Assembly (NCBI GenBank): GCA_008330645.1
Contig: VLTN01000038.1
Location: 186,001-250,000, forward strand
Direction of reading: 5' to 3'
From: Cafeteria roenbergensis
Lineage: Eukaryota > Sar > Bigyra > Bicosoecida > Cafeteriaceae
DNA length: 64,000 nucleotides
This document shows, piece by piece, positions 51,001 through 59,593 of the stretch. A model generated the notes under the pieces. It did no database searches, was not told where the DNA came from, and was given only the letters and a program-made list of their open reading frames with translations. The translations under genes were made by a program, and so were the position numbers. Within the stretch, counting starts at the first letter, position 1. Every line of letters begins with the position of its first letter.

Positions 51001-53733
51001 GCGGCTACGCGTGGCAGGCAACGCGGCATGGCGTCGGCCTGGTGGCGGGCCCGCGCGTGGGGCATGGTGGCGCAGTGTGTGGCTCGGCCTGGAGTGTGTC
51101 GATGGCTCGCTGGCGGGGGCGGGTGTGGCAGCCGTGGGTGGCTGCGTGGGCTGGAATGGACCGCTGGGTGAAGTGTGGCATGGCTGGCGGCTGTGATCGA
51201 CATGCGCGGCCAGTGATATTTGGTGTGGCTGCAGGACGGCTGGACGGCGGTCATGGTGGCTTCAAAAAACGGCCACGAGTCAACTGTGGGGCTGCTGCTG
51301 GACCATGGCGCCGAGGTGAACATTCGGAGCAGAGTGAGCAGATGACGCAATGAGCCGTAGCATCGATGCAACGTGGCTCACTGACCGCCACGGGCTGGCT
51401 CTGCGCCCGCCGCTGGTCCGAGGCAGGCTGTGATTGGCAGAGAGCGCTTGCTGGGGCCTGTCGATTTGCGCGCGCGCTGTCCGATGCGTCATGGGTGCAC
51501 TGCATATGGGGTGGCTGTTGCGGAAGCGAGGCAGCGCTGCGTGGCGTGGCTCTAGTGGTGGGGCGATCAGGCACTGCATCGGACGCAGGTGGCGGGCCGA
51601 CGCGTGGGGCGTGGTGGCGCAGTGTGTGGCTGGGGCTGGAGTGTGTCGATGGCTCGTTGGCGGGGGCGGGAGCAGCAGCTGTGGGTGGCTGCGGGGACTG
51701 GGGTGGGCAGCTGGGTACAGGGCGGCTAAGGCAACATGCTTGGCAGCGGTGCCGGCGTTGGCGCGGGCAGGGTGGGTGGTTTCTTGTGTGTGTGTGTATT
51801 TGGCGTGGTGCTGGTTGGCTGCTGTGTGTCGGCGTGCCAGGGCGGTGTGGGGCAAGGGCATGATGTGTTGGGGGCGGTCGAAGTGGCGACTGTGGTTGGT
51901 GTGCATGTTTCGTTGGTCTCTGCTGTGACTGCAGGACGGCTGGACGGTGGTTATGGCGGCCGCACAGGGCGGCCACGAGTCGACTGCGAGGCTGCTGCTG
52001 GACCGCGGCGCCGACGTGGAGCCACGCAGCACGGTGAGCTTAAATCCTGATCTGCCGCGGCCACGGTAGTGCGCCTTCGGGGGTGCCCTCCGAGCGAGCT
52101 GTGACCGTGCCCGCCGCTGGTCGGTGGCGGGCAGTGAGTCGCAGGTAGCATTGTCTGGGGCCTGTCGGCTTCCACACGCTTTTCTGTGCGTCATGGGTGC
52201 ACTGCATATGGGGTGGCTGTTGCGGAAGCGAGGCAGCGCTGCGTGACGTCGGTCTGGTGGTGGGGCGATCAGGCACTGCATCGGACGCAGGTGGCGGGCC
52301 GACGCGTGGGGCGTGGTGGCGCAGTGTGTGGCTGGGGCTGGAGTGTGTCGATGGCTCGTTGGCGGGGGCGGGGGTGGCAGCTGTGGGTGGCTGCGGGGAC
52401 TGGGGTGGGCAGCTGGGTACAGGGCGGCTAAGGCAACATGCTTGGCAGCGGTGCCGGCGTTGGCGCGGGCAGGGTGGGTGGTTTCTTGTGCGTGTGCTGG
52501 GCATCGTTCTCGACGGCTGGCGTGTGTCTTTGTCGCGGGGCGGTGTGGGGCAAGGGCATGATGTGTTGGGGGCGGTCGAGGTGGCGACTGTGGTTGGTGT
52601 GCATGTTTCATTGCTCTCTGCTGTGACTACAGGACGGCTGGACGGCGGTCATGTGGGCTGCTCAGGACGGCCACGATTCGACTGTGGAGCTGCTGCTGGA
52701 CCGTGGCGCCGACGTGGAGGCACGGGAAGCAGTGAGCGGTGGTATCAATCCGCCGCAGCCGCCTTGCAGTGTGTCCCGCAGACCGCCACGAGCGGGCTGT
52801 GACCGTGCCCGGTGGTGGTCTGAGGCGGGCAGTGAGCCGCTGGCAGACTTCGCTGGGACCTTGTCGGTTTGCGCGCGCTGTCCGATGCGGTGTGGGTGTC
52901 CTGCGTGTGGGGTGGCGGTCGCTGAGGGGAGGCAGCACGTCGTGTGGTCGGCCTGGTGGTGGTGGGCTCCGGCGCAGGTGGCGGGCCCGCGCGTGGGGCG
53001 TGGTGGCGCAGTGTGTGGCTCGGGCTGGAGTGTGTCGATGGCTCGCTGGCGGGGGCGGGGGTGGCAGCTGTGGGTGGCTGCGGGGACTGGGACGGACAAC
53101 TGCGGGCCCCGAGGGGGCATGGCTGCCGGGCGTGGCGGCGTCCGGCTTCGGCGCGGGCGGGGCGGGTGTTGCTTGTTTGGCGTGTCTGTTGGGCGTCGAC
53201 CTGGACGGCTGGCGAGTGTCTGTGTCGCGGGGCGGTCGTTGGTGCGAGGGCATGATGTGCTGGGTCGGCCGTGGTGGCGACTGTGGTTGACGAGCATGTT
53301 TCGGAGCTGTCTGATGTGACTGCAGGACGGCTGGACGGCGGTCATGGTGGCTGCGAGCAATGGCCACGAGTCGACAGTGGAGCTGCTGCTCGACCGAGGC
53401 GCCGATGTGACAGCCACCAACGCCGTAAGTAGCCGTTGGATTCGCTTCGTGGCTCCTTCCGCTGCAGGCAAGCAAGCGTCCGGCAGCGGCTTCGTCTGGT
53501 CTCGCACAGCCTGCGGCGTTGCTTTGCCGCTGGGTCCGTCCAGCTTTGCGCTAAGCGACGCGCTGCTTGCTTGCGCGGAACCCTGGTTGTGGTGCTCACA
53601 GGACGGCGAAACTGCGCTCTGCGTCGCCGCCAATGCCTCAGTGCTGAAGGTGCTTGAACAAGCAGACTGCCTCCAGCGTTGGCATCGGCGCGCGATCCTG
53701 GCCTTGTGGCGCCGAGCCTGTGGCTGGAAGTGA
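47377..53733 (+). CDS. Ankyrin-repeat protein, one repeat per exon, 12 exons
   Basis: The exons are 47377-47481, 47685-47783, 47988-48086, 48686-48784, 49382-49480, 50045-50143, 50720-50818, 51235-51333, 51935-52033, 52633-52731, 53326-53424 and 53602-53733, giving 408 residues. Exon 1 (35 codons) encodes the N-cap (MANLTPDALADAIAAGQFDQ). Exons 2-11 are each exactly 99 bp and encode one 33-residue ankyrin repeat with the same borders (DGWTAVMLAA, then GH(D/E)STVELLLDRGADVEA). Exon 12 is the C-cap (DGETALCVAANASVLKVLEQ) ending at a stop. All junctions are phase 0 with GTGAGN, GTGCGT or GTAAGT donors and CTGCAG, CTACAG or TCACAG acceptors. Because every repeat exon is symmetric, skipping any of them keeps the frame. 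No other domain, signal peptide or membrane helix is seen. A protein-binding scaffold is inferred; the partner is unknown. Confidence 0.9.
48087..53325 (+). repeat. Tandem array of exon-intron units (8 homologous introns)
   Basis: Introns 3-10 of the ankyrin gene (48087-48685, 48785-49381, 49481-50044, 50144-50719, 50819-51234, 51334-51934, 52034-52632, 52732-53325) share long stretches of sequence. Examples are GGCGCAGTGTGTGGCTGGGG, GGAGTGTGTCGATGGCTC and GCATGATGTGTTGGGGGCGG. Together with their 99-bp exons they form about 515-700 bp units. Introns 5 and 9 share an almost identical first 180 bp; introns 4 and 9 share an almost identical last 300 bp. Exons 5 and 10 differ by a single base. 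Introns 1, 2 and 11 (203, 204 and 177 bp) are not part of the family. Confidence 0.9.
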
Positions 53734-54344
53734 GCTTGTCTCAGTTTCGGCCGCGCGCACCTGAACCTGCTGGGTGAAACGGACGAAGAGAGGCCGCGTG
53801 CGGGTGAAGGGCTGATTGCCACTGACTGTGCGACAACGCCTCCGATTCGTCCTAGTGCGTGTGACCGTGGGGAATGGTGATCACGCATCCAGCAGTGGCC
53901 AAATGGGAACCAGTTCGGTGTCCGGCGCCAGCAGGCTGGGAGTAGCGGTGCCTTGCTCAGAGACTGCCCCCACGGGGGCACTGAAACCTCGCAAGCCACC
54001 TCTCAGCCTGCCGCGGGATGGGCGGGCGGGTCACGAATGCGGCTTTGCTCTCACACAACCTCAAAGCCGACCGCAACGGGCCCTGGAGTGCTGTGCGAGC
54101 GTTCGCACGGCACGGCGGGCAAGAAAAGCGCTTGCTGCGCGCGCCTTGCCGGAGAGCTGCTTGTCCTGGCCGCCGGCGCAGGCGGGTAGACTCGAGCGCG
54201 GGACCCTCTGAGACACGACGGGGGCCGCCCCAGCACGCTGCCGGGAAGCTGCGCGGCCCAGGAGAGTGTAGAGACGAGGCCAGGTCGCCCGAGTGCTTTG
54301 CCAGGGTAAAATCCACGTCTGCGGACAAGAATGAGCCCAACCGG
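53734..54344. other. Convergent intergenic region
   Basis: The 3' flanks of the ankyrin gene (plus) and the signal-peptide protein gene (minus) meet here. Nothing is recognised. Composition drops towards the lower-GC minus-strand gene. Confidence 0.5.
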
Positions 54345-57207
54345 TTACCCAACGAGAGGTTCGGTATTGCCTGTGAAGGGGTCCCACCACTGGCCCGGCA
54401 CTGTGGGCCTGCAGGAGGGTCTTGGAATACACCCAGTCTGGGGCTCCAGCAGCTCGTCGGCAGAAGCACTCAAGGTCTGGCCAGCAGAACCTTTCCTGCC
54501 GGTGCACCGGTTCTGGGAGGGTCTCTCAATGTCGCTCGACATTGGCTCTGGGGCATCGTCAGAGCTGGATGGAGCTCCAAAAAAGCTCGACTGGGCGGCC
54601 TCCTTTGGAATCGCCTCAGCTTTGCTGAGCAAAGTCTGCGGCTCAGGCACGTGCAGGGAGCTTCGAAACGACATACTGCCCGAAGCGGCTGCTCCGTGAG
54701 AGTCAAACAGATGAGTTGGCGTTGTTTGCCGAGGGTAGCACTGACTCATTCGAAGAATCGTAGCATTGGCCTCATCAAATGCGTCCAGAGCGCCCAACAG
54801 CAATTCAGCGTCTGGCCGACGTTGGGCACCGCCGCTGGGGGAGCTAGAACCGTGCCGCATTGCTGACCAAACCGTCAAGCACAGGGCAGACCCCAACCTT
54901 ATGGCGGCAGCCTTGAGGCTTGCTGTGTTTGGCTTCCAAACGCCGCACTTGTAAAGGTGGCACCGGGCAACGTCGACTGCCCTGTTCAGTCGTGACGCGC
55001 TGCTGATGGAGAGCATCAACGCCAGCGCTGAGGGGTCCACCGCCAAATCCGGCAAACTTGAAGGGGCTGCGCTCGGGCTCGCTTCCGGTGGGCCACTGAT
55101 CGGTGCGTTGACCTCATCGCGAACTCTCTGCATGATGGTGTTGAAGTCAGAAGCTGCAGAACTCTTGGAGCCGCCGAGTTCGCCGCAGAACTCGTGCAGA
55201 AGGCCGCTGTCGACGGCCCCTCGAAGAAGACTTGCGGTTTCACGTTCAGCGCAATGCTCCGCATGGGCGCCCTTGCCGCGAGGGCCCTTGCAGGTGCCTG
55301 GGCATTCTTCGTCGCCGTCCGTGGTCCTTCCCTCTCCCTTGCCCGCGCCTGGTCCGGCGGCTGGACTGGCGCTTGCGGCAGTTCTGACGGCCGCAGCTGC
55401 TGCCCGTTTGCCGCGGTGTTTTCCTGCCCCAAAGATGGCCCCAGCGGGCCAGCCTCGCTTGGGAGCCCTGCTAGCCTGAATAGCCCGTGCAGCCACTCTC
55501 GCGCCTCGGTCCTCCGCCACGTCAGGCGTTCGCACCTCCGCCCAGGAAAACTTGTTCTTCACAAATCTCTGGTGCTCAGCTTTTAGCTTTTTATTGTCCA
55601 ATTTCGGCCTAGCGACAGGCCCCGCATCTGAAGGCGATACGAGCAATTTCTCGGCCTCGGTTGACAAATCTTTGCGTGCCTTCGTCTCGTTCTCCAGCAA
55701 CTGGACCACTTCGGGTGCTGCTCCGTATTCTCCCCGTGCGATCTTGGCAACCCTCTGGGCAGCCAGCACGATAGGAGACCGCGAAATAGAGAATTCTGTC
55801 GGCGCATTCTCGCGCTCCAGCGCCATGGCCGCCATCAGAGCCGCCCTGGCAGCGTCGAGAGCCATCGACGCGACGTGAACAGCAGTCGCAGCTGTTTCCC
55901 AATTGGGGACAGCCGCTACGAGGTTAACTGCGTGGGCTGCCAGCGAGGCTGCGACGACTGACGCGTTTGCTGCCCGCCGGGCCATTGAGAGCCGATTCAC
56001 AGGCTGCGCTTTGCCTTGGCAGGCTCTGGGGAATTGCCACTTGCCTCCCGTGCGGGCCAGCCGTTCTGCCAGGGTGCACCTCGCATCGTGTCGATGCCGG
56101 TTCAAGGGGCAGCAGTTCCAGACCTGCGCGTGTTCGCCCAGCTCAGGAGCATCTCCCTCGAGGCCGTCCAGCGATGAGTTGAGCGACGTCCACGCCACCG
56201 ACTCTGGGCGAAGCAGCGCCATCGAAGGCACGATGTTCTCGCGCAAGGACACGGGGTAGTTGTACACCTGCACCAGTCCGGCCTGGATGTCTGCCAGCCC
56301 CGAGGCATTCTGCCGAATGTGCTCGAGCCCCTCGAATGCAGTGCTTGCCGCTTTGAAGAGAGAGAAGCTCGGAAGCTGTGCTTTTGCTTCCGGGACCCTC
56401 ACCGACGAAGCCAAGTCCAAGAACTGGCGCGCAAAGTTTGTCGTGGCAATGTCCTGCATCAAGAAAGGGGCAGCTTCTGGTCGGACGAAGCTGCTCGGCC
56501 TTCGGTCGCCATCACCAAGTGGCAGCAGCAGCTCAGTTTGCCCGCTCTGCTTGACGGGCGAATTTCCCCAGGCGACAACGGGTGCCCAGGAGTGATTGGT
56601 TGCCTTGTGCAGACCAAGGGTCTGACGAGTGAGCCAGTCCTGCAGCTCGGTCTCAAAGTCGCTGATCTTGCTGCTTGCCTCGCTCGTGACGTTGAGGGGC
56701 ACGACGCCGTGAACCACGAGGTCTGCCACCTCGCAGCCGGTCGAGAGCTCGACGGCCTTTCCGTAGTCCAGCGCTCTGCGCAGCGCCGCCTCAAAGTACT
56801 TCAGCGGGTCGGTCTCCGTGAAAGGTCTGCAAGGCGTGTGTGTGGCCAACTCGACCTTGCCTGCCTTGAGCAGAGGAATTCGCATTGTCGCGTCGGCCAT
56901 CTGGCAACGAACGAGCCGAGCGGACCAAATGTACAGGGCGCCGATGGTGCAGTCCACTGCGAAAGCCGGCGCCTGCGAAGACCGAGTTTGGCACGCGGGC
57001 AACAAGGACATGGCGAGTGAGAACTCCACTTGGGGGCCGCGGGGAGCAGACGGGTCCCGCTGCCTGGCCCGGGCCGCCGGAGCAGGCGCGCGGCGCGCGC
57101 TCCGCGTTGTTTGGCGCTGCGCCAGCCGGCGAGCTGAAAGGCGGGCGGAGCAAGAGCCGGCTTACCCAGAGCGCCAAAACGACCAACGCCACAGCAATGG
57201 TCCGCAT
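54345..57207 (-). CDS. Putative secreted or luminal protein of unknown family, lower GC
   Basis: The minus-strand exons are 57207-57166 and 56972-54345 (donor CTCTGG^GTAAGC, acceptor GGTCTTCGCAG, phase 0), giving 889 residues. The short first exon plus the start of exon 2 make a textbook signal peptide: MRTIAVALVVLALWAPAFA with likely cleavage before VDC. The mature N-terminus runs TIGALYIWSARLVRCQMADA. Other features are a charged helical part (PLKYFEAALRRALDYGKAVE), an Ala-rich helical region (AANASVVAASLAAHAVNLVA and following), a Lys/Arg segment, a small Cys cluster (CPGTCKGPRGKGAHAEHC) and a Ser-rich C-terminus ending PFTGNTEPLVG. No C-terminal membrane helix is seen. The third codon position is clearly less GC-rich than in neighbouring genes. 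No family is recognised. Without the first exon, an alternative start at 57029 would lack the clean signal peptide. Confidence 0.65.
56973..57165 (-). other. Intron of the signal-peptide protein gene
   Basis: The donor is CTCTGG^GTAAGC and the acceptor CGGTCTTCGCAG^GCGCCG. It is 193 bp and phase 0. Support comes from the resulting AxA signal-peptidase site (APAFA). Confidence 0.68.
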
Positions 57208-57771
57208 GCTGCCGGCCAGTCGGGCCTGGCTGGCTGGTACGCTGCGGGCGCAGAGCAAAGCGCTCGGCGGATCGAGCCGTGTTGCACGCCACCCTCTCGT
57301 TGCTCACAGGGGCCGCCCCGCGGCCCGGCTCTCGGTCACGGGGGCAGAAACAGCGAGAGAGCGACCCCGAGGCCTCGCCCGCGCGCCGTGGGGGGGCGCG
57401 CTGCGGGCCGACGGGGCCCATGCAAGCGGGCCGCTCGAGCGCGCCACGAACCACGCCGCATCTGCGCAGCGCGGGCTCCTCAGCCCTCGCGCCCAGGGAC
57501 TGCCCCGCAACGAGGCACTCGCAGAGGCTTGCACTCACGGTTCGAAGCAGCGAGTGCGCGGCCACGTGGCCCCGGGGCGCGGGTGTGCGGCGCTGCGCCG
57601 CGGCTCTCGGCGCGGCAGTTTTCCCCCGGACCGATGATCCGCACCATGAGCAGAGGCCCTCGAACGCGCCTTGCCAACTCTGGCTGGCAGAGCAGCGAGC
57701 AGCGAGCGGCCACAAGGGGGCGCGCACGCATCAAGACCGCCCAACCTGGCCGACGAGGGCGAGCATGCACC
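57208..57771. other. Intergenic, no gene seen
   Basis: The 564 bp lie between the start of the signal-peptide protein gene and the stop of the next minus-strand gene. Long ORFs on both strands here are shadows. Confidence 0.5.
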
Positions 57772-59593
57772 TCACAAACACACGCCGGGCACGCCCTGCT
57801 CGCACGCCGCCGCACCTCTTGCGCCTGCTGCGCCCGAAGCAGCCTGTTCCCGCAGCCGCATCGCCTCCCCGCGCCAGTAGTCGATCGCGGCAGCCTGCCG
57901 CCGCTCTGCCTTGTCGCGGCCAGCGCTCGCGGCGGACTGTCGCTCCACTGCACGGGCCGCGTCCCTCGCCGCAGCCACGGCGCCTCTCAGCCCTGCTTTG
58001 AGCGCCGCTGCCTCGCTCCCTTCCCGTGTCGGCGCGATGCCACCCCGGCCAGTGTCCCCACCAAGGGCAGCTCCAGCCCCTTCCGGTCCCTCGCCAGGCT
58101 CGTTGGAACCGACCGCTCCGGCAGCTCGTCCGGACCGATGCTCTGCCGCCTCCACAGCCACTCGCAGCGCTGCCACAGTGGCCAGCAGGGACGCTGCAGC
58201 GGCCGCCAGCCCGTCGTCAGCGGCGGCCGCGACAGGGGCTCCCGCGCCGCCAGCGCCGCCTGCACCAGCGCCACTGCCGCAACCAACTCCCGCGCCAGCC
58301 TCGTCAGGCGGCTGCTGCGACGCCCTTGCACCGGGTGGCAAGCGCTCGGGATCCACACGGCCTTGCCCCCCAGCGAGCGAGCTTGCTGAGCCAGCCGGCC
58401 TGTGCGCCGAGGAGCGTGGCACCCGCCCGCCAGCCCCAGCCGAATGCCCCGGAGATGTCACCGGTGGCGATCGGCGGGGCGGCAGGGCTGATTTGGCCGG
58501 CGAGCAGGCCGCGGCCGGCGTGGCGGAAGATGCCACACCCTGTGACTGGGCTCGGCGAGGCACCGCCGACGGCTCCGGCGCGGACCGCTGAGAGACGGCA
58601 GGCCGACCCCCACGGCCGGGCACACCCTGGCTGGCCAAGCCCGGGCTGCGCCCCGAGGCCGGGCTCTGCGGGCGCTGGGCCGCAGGTGACCGGAGCGCCA
58701 TCGGCGGAGATGGGGGCGTGATGCGACGGTGATGGGGCGCGCCGGGCGAGGAGTGAGGCCCGCGCAGTGGGGAGCGCGGAGCGGCAACGGAACCCGGTGA
58801 GTCATGCGTCCGAGAGAGGCTGCGGCTGCCAGCTGTCCCGGCTGGGTGGGCGCCTCTGGCCGGTCGCTCAGCAGATCCCGCGAATCGGCTGGCAGCCACT
58901 GACGAGGTCGACGAGAAGCTGCCCCCACCCCCCCCCTGCGGACTGCGGCACCGACCGCCGCAACCACGTCAGCTGTCCGGCGAGTCGCAGCGTCGACCGA
59001 CGTCAGCGCTGATGCGCGCGTCACTGCCGACGCCTCCAGACGAGCCGCCCACGCCGACGATGACGGGCCGGCGACGCCGCCCGGACCACCTGCCGGCTCC
59101 CCCGCGGCCGCCGACGCTGCGCCCCTGCGAGACGCGTCCCCGCGGTGAGGCGAGGGTCGCCTGGCAGGGAGCCGCGCCTGCTGAGGCTGCGGTGGCCGCG
59201 GGCGGGGCTGGGACTGGGCGGCGCTCGGCGGGCTGGCGGCCGCGCCGCGGCGCGACTCAGACGCCGCACCGGCGCCCTGGCCACGGCCGCTGGAGCCGGG
59301 CGCGCGATTGCCCACCGCGGAAGCCGTGGGTGTGCCCCCTGCCGCGCGCCTGCCGCGGGAGGACTCGACAGCTCGGGCAGCGGCCTCTGCGCGCCGCACG
59401 GCCTCATCCACAGACGCTGTGCTCAGGGCGAAGCGGCCGCCGCGGGGGCGTGGCGCGAGCTGCGGGGGCAGGCCGAGCGCGGACTGCGTCGGCGCTGGGC
59501 CAGCCAAGCCGCCAGGGCCGCGCGTTCCGGCGAGCGAGTCGCAAGGCAAGGCAGCCATCGGAGGGTGGCGACGCGCACTTGCATCTGCTCCCG
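57772..59593 (-). pseudogene. 5'-truncated Ala/Pro-rich protein gene, interrupted by the duplication edge
   Basis: Protein-like minus-strand sequence enters at the duplication breakpoint (59593) in one frame: ALSTASVDEAVRRAEAAARA, then AWAARLEASAVTRASALTSV. It continues past a run of nine C (plus strand, 58928-58936) in another frame: VAASRFAGSAERPARGAHPA, later AAAASLLATVAALRVAVEAA and finally IDYWRGEAMRLREQ to a stop at 57772. A length change in the homopolymer, by sequencing error or mutation, would explain the frame switch. The short coiled segments and Ser/Pro linkers suggest a disordered cytoskeletal-type protein; the family is not recognised. No start codon of its own remains before the junction with the duplicated block. 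It may instead be an intact gene starting inside the block's antisense, which I think less likely. Confidence 0.45.

Noticed and set aside
47482-53601. Dozens of overlapping ORFs, often 150-440 codons on the minus strand, within the ankyrin introns
   Set aside because: They are His/Pro/Thr/Arg-rich and arise from copied GC-rich introns; the 99-bp ankyrin exons with perfect splice phase explain the locus.
54345-57207. Integrated virus or virophage-like element as explanation for the lower-GC segment
   Set aside because: No capsid, polymerase, integrase, ATPase or protease-like sequence and no terminal repeats were seen; the gene has a host-style intron and signal peptide.
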